Part shown: positions 41,186 through 50,511 of the stretch, piece by piece
Numbering within the stretch: position 1 is the stretch's first letter
Layout: every line of letters starts with the position of its first letter
Source: Nannocystis sp.
GTDB taxonomy: Bacteria; Myxococcota_A; Polyangia; Nannocystales; Nannocystaceae
NCBI RefSeq assembly: GCF_016714285.1
Contig: NZ_JADJNN010000006.1
Span: 133,460 to 197,459 of the forward strand
DNA length: 64,000 nt
Direction: 5' to 3'
The notes under the pieces: generated by a model
What the model was told of the DNA's origin: nothing
Databases searched by the model: none
What the model saw: only the letters and a program-made list of their open reading frames with translations
Position numbers and translations under genes: made by a program

Positions 41186-42529
41186 ATGACCAGCCCTTCC
41201 ACCACCATGACCAGCCAAGAGATCGTCGACGACTGCAAACAATACACGATGTGGTCGTGGTCGAAGGGCAGCGCCGTCCACCCGATCGCCGTCGAACGCG
41301 CCGAGGGCGTGTATTTCTATACACCCGAGGGCAAGCGCTACCTCGACTTCAACTCCCAGCTGATGAGCGTCAACATCGGCCACTCGCACCCCCACGTGCT
41401 CGCGGCCATGAAGAAGGCGATCGACAGCCAGATGCTGTTCGTCGCCCCGAGCCTCGCCACCGCCCCGCGCGCCCGCCTCAGCAAGCGCCTCGCCGCCCTG
41501 GTCCCCGGCGACCTCAATACATTCTTCTTCACCCTCGGCGGCGCCGAGGCCAACGAGAACGCCGTGAAGGCGGCCCGCCTGTTCACCGGCCGCCACAAGA
41601 TCCTCAGCCGCTACCGCAGCTACCACGGGGCAACCCACGCCGGCATGATGATGACCGGCGACCCCCGCCGCCTCGCCAACGAGCCCGGCGCCCCCGGCTT
41701 CATCCGCGTGATGGACCCGATCCCCTACAACTATTCCTTCGGCGATACCGATGAGGAGCGCACCCGCAATCACCTCATCTACCTCGAGGAGCTGCTGCAA
41801 TACGAGGGCCCGCACACCATCGCGGCGATGATCATCGAGACCGTCATCGGCACCAACGGCATCCTCCCGCCGCCCCAGGGCTGGCTCAAGGGCCTGCGCG
41901 CGCTGCTCGACAAATACGGCATCCTGCTCATCTGCGACGAGGTCATGTGTGGCTTCGGTCGCACCGGCAAGATGTTCGCCTTCGAACACGGCGACATCGT
42001 CCCCGACATCCTCACCATGGCCAAGGGCCTGACCAGCTCGTACATGCCGCTCGGCTGCATGGCCGTCAGCGATCGCATCGCCCGCCACTTCCAGGACAAC
42101 GTCTTCTACGGCGGCCTCACCTACAACGCCCACGCCCTCTGCCTCGCCACCGCCGAGGCCGTCCTCGACGTGATGGAGTCCGAGGACCTGGTCGCCCACG
42201 CCGCCCGCATGCAGCACGTCATGCTCGCCGAGATGGCCGCGCTGCAAAGCAAACACCCGTCGATCCGCTGCCACCGCGCGCTCGGACTGTTCGGGCTCAT
42301 CGAGCTGCAAAAGGACCGCCAGGGCACGCCCATGGCCCCCTACGGCGGCTCGCACCCCGCGATCGACAAGCTCATGGGCTTCTTCAAGGAGGCGGGGCTC
42401 TACACCATCTCGCACTGGTGGAACATCATGTGCAACCCGCCGCTGTGCATCACGCCCGAGCAGCTGCGTGAGGGCTTTGCAATCATCGATCGCGGGCTCG
42501 AGATCACGGACGCGGTCGTCACCGGCTGA
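41186..42529 (+). CDS. Class III PLP aminotransferase
   Basis: 447 residues from ATG 41186. Substrate-entry part YTMWSWSKGSAVHPIAVERA, PLP motifs FTLGGAEANENAVKAARLFT, SYHGATHAG, LLICDEVMCGFGRTGK and the Schiff-base Lys in ILTMAKGLTSSYMPLG (about 279). The family includes beta-alanine:pyruvate, taurine:pyruvate and omega-amino acid transaminases. With the MMSA gene 15 bases upstream and the pyrimidine genes 7 kb upstream, beta-alanine transamination to malonate semialdehyde is the best guess. The C-terminal stop is followed at once by the poly-G stretch. Confidence 0.87.
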   Translation: MTSPSTTMTSQEIVDDCKQYTMWSWSKGSAVHPIAVERAEGVYFYTPEGKRYLDFNSQLMSVNIGHSHPHVLAAMKKAIDSQMLFVAPSLATAPRARLSKRLAALVPGDLNTFFFTLGGAEANENAVKAARLFTGRHKILSRYRSYHGATHAGMMMTGDPRRLANEPGAPGFIRVMDPIPYNYSFGDTDEERTRNHLIYLEELLQYEGPHTIAAMIIETVIGTNGILPPPQGWLKGLRALLDKYGILLICDEVMCGFGRTGKMFAFEHGDIVPDILTMAKGLTSSYMPLGCMAVSDRIARHFQDNVFYGGLTYNAHALCLATAEAVLDVMESEDLVAHAARMQHVMLAEMAALQSKHPSIRCHRALGLFGLIELQKDRQGTPMAPYGGSHPAIDKLMGFFKEAGLYTISHWWNIMCNPPLCITPEQLREGFAIIDRGLEITDAVVTG

Positions 42530-42534
42530 TCCAG

Positions 42535-43620
<1,086 letters not shown>

Positions 43621-43755
43621 GCCTCTGCAGCCCACACCCATCACAACCCGCGCTCGTCGCCGGGCTCAAGAACGAGCCCTCTGTAATCCCAGCAGTGTCC
43701 AGGCGACACACGGACCTTGCGCCCTCCTCCCGCGCTTGCGACCCTCGGAGCGTCC

Positions 43756-46269
43756 GTGTCCATGCGCCGAACCCAGCCCAGCGCCGCCACGGGCGACGAC
43801 CTCGGAGCCACGATGGCCCCCGGCCCCGCCGCGGCCCCGGAGCTCGGCGCAACGATGGCGCCCGGCCCCGCCGCGGCCCCGGAGCTCGGCGCAACGATGG
43901 CGCCTGGCCCCGCCGCGGGCTCCGAGCTCGGCGCAACCGTGCCCCCGCGCGCCCCGCAGCGCGACGTCGGCGAAACCCTGCACGCCCCGCCGCACGCCGC
44001 CCCGCCGCCCGCCGCCCGCCACCCGGCCCGCGATCCCACCCCGCCGCCGCCCGCCGCCGGCACCGACCGCACCACCCTCCGCGAGCCCGAGGCGCTGCGC
44101 ATCAGCGGCCTCGACAAGACCCAGATCAGCTCCCCCGGGGCCGCCCCGCCCCAGCTCCTCGACGAGACCATGGTCCGCGGCGGCGGCCCGCCCCGCATCG
44201 ACCGCTTCGCCGTGCTCCGCACTCTCGGCGCCGGCGGCATGGGCGTCGTCTATGCCGCCTACGACGAGGAGCTCGACCGCCGCGTCGCCATCAAGGTCGT
44301 CCGCGACGACGTCGGCGCCGGCGCCCAGGGCCGCGAACGCATGAAGCGCGAGGCCCAGGCCATGGCCAAGGTCTCCCACCCCAACGTCGTCCAGGTCTAT
44401 CAGGTCGGCGAACTCGACAACGGCCAGCTCTTCGTCGCCATGGAGTTCGTCAAGGGCATCAACCTCTCGGACTGGCTCTCCGCCGAGGAGCGCGGCTGGG
44501 AGGAGGCCCTCGAGATGTACCTGCAAGCCGGCCGCGGCCTCGCCGGCGCCCACCGCGAGGGCGTGGTCCACCGCGACTTCAAGCCCGACAACGTGCTCAT
44601 CGGCGACGACGGCCGCGCCCGCGTCCTCGACTTCGGCCTCGCCCGCGCCGAGGGCATGCGCGCCCCCGAGGACGACTCGGCGCTGCTCCGCGTCAGCGCC
44701 CCGGCCAACGTGCTCACCAGCAACCTCACCATGGCCGGCACGATCATGGGCACCCCGGCCTTCATGTCCCCCGAGCAGCACCTCGGCCAGAACGCCGACG
44801 CCCGCAGCGACCAGTTCAGCTTCTGCGTCGCCGTCTACGGCTCGCTCTACGGCGTCGCCCCCTTCGTCGGCAACACCCTCGCCGAGCTCAGCCAGAGCGT
44901 CACCGGGGGCGAGCTGCGTCCGCCGCCCGAGGGCACGCCGGTGCCCACCTGGGTGTGGCAAGCCCTCAAGACCGGCCTCGCCACCCGCGCCGACGACCGC
45001 CACCCGTCGATGGACACCCTGCTCGCCGCGCTCACGCCCGACCAGGTCCACATGGCCACGCGCCGCCGCTGGCTGTGGCCCGCGGCGCTGGTCGGCGCGT
45101 CGACCCTGGCCGTCGTCGTCACCCTCGCGCTGGTCCGCGGCGCCGACCCCAGCGGCGCCGACCTCGAGGCGATCGATCGCCTCCAGCTCGAGGCCCGCGA
45201 CGCCGCCGGGCGCATGCAGTGGGTCTACCCCACGCCGGTCGACCCGCGCGACACCGCCTACAACCGCGTCGTCCAGCTCGAGCACTTCGAGGGCCCCGCC
45301 GCCACCCCGGCCTTCGACGCCGCCGTCGGGCTCCGGGCCGAGTTCGCCGAGTCGCTGATCGTCCTCGGCGACCGCTACTTCGACGACCCGCTCTCCCGCC
45401 CCTACGCCCGCGACTACTACGTCCAGGCAATGGTCTTCGTCCCCACCGACGCCCACGCCAGCGAGCGCTCCGGGGTCACCGTCGGTCAGCTCAGCGACCT
45501 CCAGCAGCGCGCCGCCGCCGGTCAGTTCGGCGACGCCGAGCTGATCGCCGCCGAACCACTGCGCATCCTCGCCGACCCCGACCGCGTGCGCGCCCGCGGC
45601 AGCGCCCTCGCCCTCGCCCGCGACGCCGCCCGCGGCAGCGCCCTCGGCCGCGACCGCCTCACCGCCGTGTTCCGCAAGCAGGGCCTGCTCGAGCCCGGCG
45701 ACGAGCTCGACCCGCCCATCAAGCAACCACCGCCCATCGTCGCCGTCGTCACCCCGCCGCCGGAGCCCGAGCCCGAGCCCGAGCCGCTCATCGTCCCCGA
45801 CGACGATCTCCCGGCCCGCCTCGAGCGCGACCGTCGACTCAAGCTGAAGCCCGTCGCCGACCCGAAGCCCGAACCGCCGCCCGAGCCCGACGAGCCGGTC
45901 GCCAGCGACCCCGACGGCTCGCGCGCGCTCAGCAGCCAGGGCGACGCGGCCCGCCGACGCGGCGACACGGCCGAGGCCGAGAAGCTCTACAACCAGGCCC
46001 TCGACCTGTGGAACAGCAACGCCGCCGCCCTCATCGGCCTCAGCGACATCGCCTTCGAGCGCGGCAACTTCGACCGCGCCGTCAAGTACGCCGAGAAGGC
46101 CGTGCGCGCCGAGCCGGCCAAGTCCGACTACCTGCTGCGCCTCGGCGACGCCTACTTCAAGGTGTTCCGCTATAGCGACGCCCAGCTGCGCTACGAGCGG
46201 GCCGCCGAGCTCGGCCACCCCAAGGCCGCCGAGCGACTCACCCGCGTCCGCGAGAAGCTCGGAGGATGA
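43756..46269 (+). CDS. Ser/Thr protein kinase with membrane helix and TPR-like C-terminus
   Basis: About 837 residues from GTG 43756 (ATG 43762 also possible; ATG 43717 is upstream). N-terminal 150 residues are low-complexity with a threefold LGATMAPGPAAAPE repeat. The Hanks-type kinase domain spans about 150-420: GAGGMGVV, the Lys in VAIKVV, HRDFKPDNVL (catalytic Asp), DFGLARAEG and GTPAFMSPEQ. One membrane helix follows (about 440-458), then an extracytoplasmic region of 390 residues with a Pro/Glu stretch and about three TPR-like units (LSSQGDAARRRGDTAEAEKL). A typical myxobacterial receptor-like kinase. The PEGA gene overlaps its stop, so the two act together. Confidence 0.92.
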   Translation: MSMRRTQPSAATGDDLGATMAPGPAAAPELGATMAPGPAAAPELGATMAPGPAAGSELGATVPPRAPQRDVGETLHAPPHAAPPPAARHPARDPTPPPPAAGTDRTTLREPEALRISGLDKTQISSPGAAPPQLLDETMVRGGGPPRIDRFAVLRTLGAGGMGVVYAAYDEELDRRVAIKVVRDDVGAGAQGRERMKREAQAMAKVSHPNVVQVYQVGELDNGQLFVAMEFVKGINLSDWLSAEERGWEEALEMYLQAGRGLAGAHREGVVHRDFKPDNVLIGDDGRARVLDFGLARAEGMRAPEDDSALLRVSAPANVLTSNLTMAGTIMGTPAFMSPEQHLGQNADARSDQFSFCVAVYGSLYGVAPFVGNTLAELSQSVTGGELRPPPEGTPVPTWVWQALKTGLATRADDRHPSMDTLLAALTPDQVHMATRRRWLWPAALVGASTLAVVVTLALVRGADPSGADLEAIDRLQLEARDAAGRMQWVYPTPVDPRDTAYNRVVQLEHFEGPAATPAFDAAVGLRAEFAESLIVLGDRYFDDPLSRPYARDYYVQAMVFVPTDAHASERSGVTVGQLSDLQQRAAAGQFGDAELIAAEPLRILADPDRVRARGSALALARDAARGSALGRDRLTAVFRKQGLLEPGDELDPPIKQPPPIVAVVTPPPEPEPEPEPLIVPDDDLPARLERDRRLKLKPVADPKPEPPPEPDEPVASDPDGSRALSSQGDAARRRGDTAEAEKLYNQALDLWNSNAAALIGLSDIAFERGNFDRAVKYAEKAVRAEPAKSDYLLRLGDAYFKVFRYSDAQLRYERAAELGHPKAAERLTRVREKLGG
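43801..43929 (+). repeat. 42-bp tandem repeat, three copies
   Basis: Three near-identical units (CTCGG.GC.ACGATGGC.CC) encode LGATMAPGPAAAPE at the kinase N-terminus; a partial fourth copy follows (ELGAT). Confidence 0.75.
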
Positions 46270-47342
46270 CCTCGATGCCGCGCCCCTGCCTCGCCGCGCT
46301 CGTCGCCCTGTCCCTGGCCCTCGGCCCGGCCGCCACCCACGCCCAGACGCCCGCCGAAACCACCACGGCGCCCCCAGGCGAGCCCGCCGCGAAGCCCGAG
46401 ACGACCCGCGCCCGCCCCGACTCGCGCCTGGCGATCCTCTCGCTCACGCTGAGCGGCAGCGACGACGAGAGCCTCGCCGCCCGCCTGCTCACCCACCTCA
46501 AGCAGGGCCTCGCCCGCGGCGCCTTCGCCGTCGTCGACCCCGCCGAGGTCGAACGCCACGCCCCCGGCGGCTGCAGCGAGCCGCGCTGCCTCGCCGCCCT
46601 CCGCCGCGACAGCAAGGCCAACTTCGTGCTCCGCAGCGTCGTCACCGTCGACGACCGCGACTACCTCGTCCGCCTCGAGCTCCTCGCCGCCGAGGACGGC
46701 AGCGTGCTCGCCTCCAGCGAGGAGCGCTGCGACCTCTGCGGCCTCGCCGAGGTCGGCGCCCTGATGGAGGCCCAGGGCGCCCTCCTGCGCCGCAAGCTCG
46801 AGGACCTGGTCCAGGGCCCGCCCCGCCTCGCCATCACCAGCACTCCGCCCGGCGCCCTCGTGCTCGTCGACAGCAAGCTCGTCGGCCTCACTCCCACGGA
46901 GCAGACCCTGCTCGAGGGCCAGCACGTCGTCCAGGTCCGCCTCGACGGCTACGTCACCGACGAGCGCCGCGTCGAGCTGGTCCCCGGCGTCCGCGAGCGC
47001 CTCGAGGTCCCGCTGCGCCGCGAACCCAAGGTCGCCCGCTTCCGCGCCGCCGGCTGGGCCTCGCTGTTCGTCGGCATCCCCGCCGCCGCCGCCGGCGTCA
47101 CCCTCCTCGCCCTCGACGGCCGCCCCTACACCCGCCAGTGCTCGGGCGACGACATCGACCGCGCCGGCCAGTGCCGCTACCTCTACAACACCGACTGGGG
47201 CGGCGGCATCGCCCTCGCCGCCGGCGCCGCCCTCATCACCGCCGGCGTGATGCTCCTCCTGCGCACCCGCGACCGCCCCCAGTCCCGCCGCCCCCGCGCC
47301 TTCCTCGGCCCCACCGGCGTCACCCTGGTCGGCCGCTTCTAA
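46266..47342 (+). CDS. PEGA-domain protein with signal peptide and C-terminal helices
   Basis: 358 residues. The ATG overlaps the kinase stop (ATGA), so translation is coupled. A signal peptide ends THAQT. The middle reads as an AMIN/TPR-free sensor-like domain (SRLAILSLTLSG, ERCDLCGLAEVGA), then a PEGA domain (LAITSTPPGALVLVDSKLVG, LVGLTPTEQTLLEGQHVVQV) and two membrane helices (RFRAAGWASLFVGIPAAAAG and GGGIALAAGAALITAGVMLL). PEGA proteins pair with kinases in myxobacteria, where they probably sit at the membrane near the kinase's outer part. Its true partner role is inference. Confidence 0.85.
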   Translation: MTSMPRPCLAALVALSLALGPAATHAQTPAETTTAPPGEPAAKPETTRARPDSRLAILSLTLSGSDDESLAARLLTHLKQGLARGAFAVVDPAEVERHAPGGCSEPRCLAALRRDSKANFVLRSVVTVDDRDYLVRLELLAAEDGSVLASSEERCDLCGLAEVGALMEAQGALLRRKLEDLVQGPPRLAITSTPPGALVLVDSKLVGLTPTEQTLLEGQHVVQVRLDGYVTDERRVELVPGVRERLEVPLRREPKVARFRAAGWASLFVGIPAAAAGVTLLALDGRPYTRQCSGDDIDRAGQCRYLYNTDWGGGIALAAGAALITAGVMLLLRTRDRPQSRRPRAFLGPTGVTLVGRF

Positions 47343-47352
47343 TCCACGCACC

Positions 47353-47438
47353 TGTCCCTCAGGACATTGTTCATAGGCAACCGCGGCGAGCGCTGAGGCC
47401 CCAGGTGGTCCTTGATTACACTCCTGTCTCTCGGGACA
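47353..47438. repeat. Two dispersed short palindromes between PEGA and P450 genes
   Basis: TGTCC-CTCA-GGACA (47353-47366) lies 11 bases after the PEGA stop. TGTCTC-TC-GGGACA (47425-47438) lies inside the last codons of the convergent P450 gene. Either could act as a weak transcript-end hairpin for the two converging genes. Confidence 0.65.
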
Positions 47439-48933
47439 TCCTGGACCATTCGAACTCGACCTCGAAGGGCCGCGGCTGGAGCGTGACCGACCCCTGATAG
47501 TCGTTGTCGAGGAGCGGCTCCCCGGCGGCGACCCTGGCCCGGCGCCGGGCCAGGAGGGAGCGACAGAAGTGACTGATGTGGAGCTCCGCGAACGAGCGGC
47601 CGGTGCAAGACATGCGTCCGAGCGAGAAGCCCGCCCAGCGCCCCCCGTGGGCCGCGGTGGGGTCCACGAAGCGGGCGGGGTCGAAACGCTCGGGATCGGG
47701 GTAGGAGCTCGGATCGCGGTGGAGACCATGCAGGTGCACGAACAGGAAGGTCCCGGCGGGCACATGAAAGCCGCCTAGCTCGCGCGCCTGGTCGAGGTAG
47801 CGGCTGACCCCGATCGCCTCGGGGTGGAGCCGGAGCGTCTCCTTGATGCAGCGACCGAGCAAGGGCGTCGGCCGCGGCCGATCGAGCAGGTCGGCCCCGG
47901 CCAGCTCGGCCGCGAGCTCGTCCTGCAGCCCGGGGTCGCAACCCAGGTAGTGCAGGAGAAACAGCATGGTCCCCCCGGTCGACCCGACGGCCGGCAGCAT
48001 CGCGCTGAAGATATGACGATAGATCTCGAGATCGTCGAGCAGGGCCCGCCGGTCCCCGCCGTCGGCCGCCCCGAGGCGCGCGAGGTCCCACCCAAAGTGC
48101 ACGAGCGAGCGGCGGAGAAAGCCGAGCTCGGGCGCCTCGTCCTCCCACCGGTCGCCGAGCGCCACGATCCGATCGAGCGCCCGCTCGAGGATCGGTCGAT
48201 AGGTCGTTCGCAGCTTCTCGACCCGCTGTGCGGCGCCTACGAAGTACAGCGAATCGAAGAAGGACTGACTGAGCAAACTCCCGGGATCGTAGTAGCGCTC
48301 CAGCGCCTCGTGGGCCTCCCGCTCGCACACGTCGACGCCGAGCCAGCAGCGGATGGCGACCCGCTGGGCGACCCGCAGGACCTCGGCGTTGATGCCGAAG
48401 CGCCGCGCCGAGCTCGCGCCCACGGCGATCGTAGCGATCCGCTCGATCGCCTCATCCCAGATCTCCCGCATCAGCGCCGAATGCCGGCGCAGCAGCGGCG
48501 GCGTGAGGTGACGAGCATACAGGCAAGCCCGCTCGGCATGAATCGGGGCGTCGCCATCGGTGCAGAAGACCGCCTTGTCGCCGAAGACCATCGGCGCGCC
48601 CTGAGGCAGGAGGAATTTTCGGCGCTCCTCCTGCGTGAGAACCTGCTCGGCGATCGCCGGGTCAGTGATCACGAGCAATCGACGGCCAAGCACCGGCGGA
48701 CCGAGATAGGTCATGACAAGGGACCCGTAGGTGTCTGTCCACAACCGCATGGCCCGGACGTAGCCGAGCTCGCGAATCTCGCTCAGGTGGCCGTTGAGCC
48801 GGTCGCGCCGCGGCGGCCCCGGTGGCAGCGGGCGCCTGGCGAACGGCGTACGCCGGAGATCCTGCAACCAGTTACGGACCCCGTCCCGCAAATAGCTCGC
48901 TCCGCCCGACCGCTCGCTGACCGATGACTTCAT
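47416..48933 (-). CDS. Cytochrome P450
   Basis: 505 residues from ATG 48933. It has the P450 plan: Pro-rich start RRPLPPGPPRRDRL, K-helix KETLRLHPEA (ExxR, about 366), PERF region SYPDPERFDPARF, and haem-binding loop FSLGRMSCTGRSFAELH with the axial Cys about 441. The loop has Met where most enzymes have Arg two residues before Cys, the Arg being one place earlier. The I-helix reads AVGSTGGT, so the acidic residue of the usual AGxDTT pair is replaced by Gly. There is no N-terminal membrane anchor. Substrate unknown; no redox partner is encoded next to it. The last residues MSRETG come from a copy of the dispersed palindrome. Confidence 0.9.
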   Translation of the reverse strand: MKSSVSERSGGASYLRDGVRNWLQDLRRTPFARRPLPPGPPRRDRLNGHLSEIRELGYVRAMRLWTDTYGSLVMTYLGPPVLGRRLLVITDPAIAEQVLTQEERRKFLLPQGAPMVFGDKAVFCTDGDAPIHAERACLYARHLTPPLLRRHSALMREIWDEAIERIATIAVGASSARRFGINAEVLRVAQRVAIRCWLGVDVCEREAHEALERYYDPGSLLSQSFFDSLYFVGAAQRVEKLRTTYRPILERALDRIVALGDRWEDEAPELGFLRRSLVHFGWDLARLGAADGGDRRALLDDLEIYRHIFSAMLPAVGSTGGTMLFLLHYLGCDPGLQDELAAELAGADLLDRPRPTPLLGRCIKETLRLHPEAIGVSRYLDQARELGGFHVPAGTFLFVHLHGLHRDPSSYPDPERFDPARFVDPTAAHGGRWAGFSLGRMSCTGRSFAELHISHFCRSLLARRRARVAAGEPLLDNDYQGSVTLQPRPFEVEFEWSRMSRETGV

Positions 48934-49098
48934 GGATCCGACCGTATCACGGGTCTGCGATCCACGACCACGCGGGCCCGCGTGGCGATCCCAGGTCAGC
49001 GCGCCCGCGCCCTCCTGGCCACACACCTGTCTCTCGGGCCAGCCCACCCGAATTCGCCGAGCCACCCACCCGCCAGCGGTGGCACAATCCCGGCCACG

Positions 49099-49806
49099 AT
49101 GCTCGCACGCCTCCACCTCGCCCTGCTCGCCCTCTCGCTGTCGGCCTGCGCCGCACACGAGGCCCCGGTGTCCTCGACCAGCCGCGAGCTCGAGAAGCCG
49201 CCGCCCGAGACCACCACCCCGCACGCGAACCTGAAGATCGCGATCGCATCGGTGACCCTGGAACAGAACTGCCCCGACCCGCCCGAGCCCGTCGTCCCCG
49301 CCAGCACCACCGCCGCCGAGGCCCCCGCCCAGCCGGCCCCCGGCGAGCTCGGCTCACCGATGCCGCCCCAGGCCGGCGCCCCGCTGGCGCGCGCCAAGCG
49401 GAGCGCCGACGCCGGCCCCTGGCAGCCGCCCTGCAATCAATCGACCATGCAGCTCGCCCTCAGCAACGCTGGCGACGCCCCCGGGACCCTCACCATCAAG
49501 GCCATCCGCCTGCTCGACGCCGCCAGCAAGAAGCCCCTCGGCACCCTGAACGCCCGCCGCCCGAGCCTGTGGAGCGACACCGGCAGCTACCAGAAGTGGG
49601 ATCAGCAGATCCTCCCCGGCGCCACGCTCAAGACCTCCTACAGCCTCGACGAGCCCGCATGGCCCGACGTCCAGACCCAGCTCGGCAGCGCCAATCTCTA
49701 CACCACGCCGTTCCTGCTCGAGCTCGAGGTCGCCGTCGATGGGGCCGTCCAGACCGTGCGCTCCAGCGAATTCCTGCGCCAGGAAGTCCACATGATCGTC
49801 ACCTGA
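49099..49806 (+). CDS. Lipoprotein, paralogue 1 of a tandem pair
   Basis: 235 residues; leader ends SLSACAA (lipobox LSAC). It shares its plan with the next gene: an early block NLKIAIASVTLEQNCPDPPE, a linker, CNQSTMQLALSNAGDAPGTL then TIKAIRLLDAASKK, a RPSLWSDTGSYQKWDQQ loop and the end TVRSSEFLRQEVHM. The pair looks like a beta-sandwich, but I know no family. CACAAT ends 10 bases before the ATG. The next gene starts 6 bases after its stop, so the two and the cytochrome gene form one operon. Confidence 0.78.
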   Translation: MLARLHLALLALSLSACAAHEAPVSSTSRELEKPPPETTTPHANLKIAIASVTLEQNCPDPPEPVVPASTTAAEAPAQPAPGELGSPMPPQAGAPLARAKRSADAGPWQPPCNQSTMQLALSNAGDAPGTLTIKAIRLLDAASKKPLGTLNARRPSLWSDTGSYQKWDQQILPGATLKTSYSLDEPAWPDVQTQLGSANLYTTPFLLELEVAVDGAVQTVRSSEFLRQEVHMIVT

Positions 49807-49812
49807 GGCCCC

Positions 49813-50508
49813 ATGTCCACGCGCACCCCTGCCCTCCTCATCGTCCTGCTCCTCGCCGCCTGCACCCCGCACGACGGCCCCACCACCCGCGGCAACCCGC
49901 CCGCGATCGTCGCCAACCCCACGCCCGCCGACCCCCCTCCCGCCGATCACCCAACCGCGACCGCGTCCATCACGATCGCAGTCGCCTCGGTGCAGCTCGA
50001 GCAAGACTGCCCCGATCCCCCGACCCCCGCGACCGCGCCCGAGCGCGAGGCCGAACGATCGACCACCGAGCGCCAGCAGCGACGCAACCTCGGCGAGGAG
50101 GCCAAGCGCTCCGGCGACAGCCGCATGGCCTGCGCCCAGTCCTCCGTCCAGCTCTCGCTCGCCAACACCGGCGCCCTCCCAGGCACACTCCGCGTCCTCC
50201 GCGTCCGCCTCCTCGACGCGGCCCAGAAGCGCGAGCTCAGCCCCCTCCGCGCCCGTACACCGACCCGCTGGAGCGAGCGCGACGGCTACCTCCCGTGGGA
50301 CGAGCAGGTGCCCGCCAACGCGTCCCTGCAGGTCGCCTACAAGCTCGGCGATCCCGACTGGGCGCAGGTCCAGCGCGTCCTCGGTGCATCCGCAAGCATC
50401 GACAACCAGCCCTACATCGTCGAGCTCGACGTCTCCGTCGACGAGCGCGAGCAGACCGTGCGCTCGCCCGAGTTCGTGCGCCGTCAGCTCGACATGGTCG
50501 AGACCTGA
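49813..50508 (+). CDS. Lipoprotein, paralogue 2 of a tandem pair
   Basis: 231 residues; leader ends VLLLAAC (lipobox). It matches paralogue 1 in order: ITIAVASVQLEQDCPDPPTP, CAQSSVQLSLANTGALPGTL, VLRVRLLDAAQKRE, TRWSERDGYLPWDEQV, and RSPEFVRRQLDMVET. Conserved Cys follow the strands (QDCPDPP and MACAQ). Probably a periplasmic or outer-membrane binding domain; function unknown. The stop is 3 bases before the start of the di-haem cytochrome gene. Confidence 0.78.
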   Translation: MSTRTPALLIVLLLAACTPHDGPTTRGNPPAIVANPTPADPPPADHPTATASITIAVASVQLEQDCPDPPTPATAPEREAERSTTERQQRRNLGEEAKRSGDSRMACAQSSVQLSLANTGALPGTLRVLRVRLLDAAQKRELSPLRARTPTRWSERDGYLPWDEQVPANASLQVAYKLGDPDWAQVQRVLGASASIDNQPYIVELDVSVDEREQTVRSPEFVRRQLDMVET

Positions 50509-50511
50509 GCC

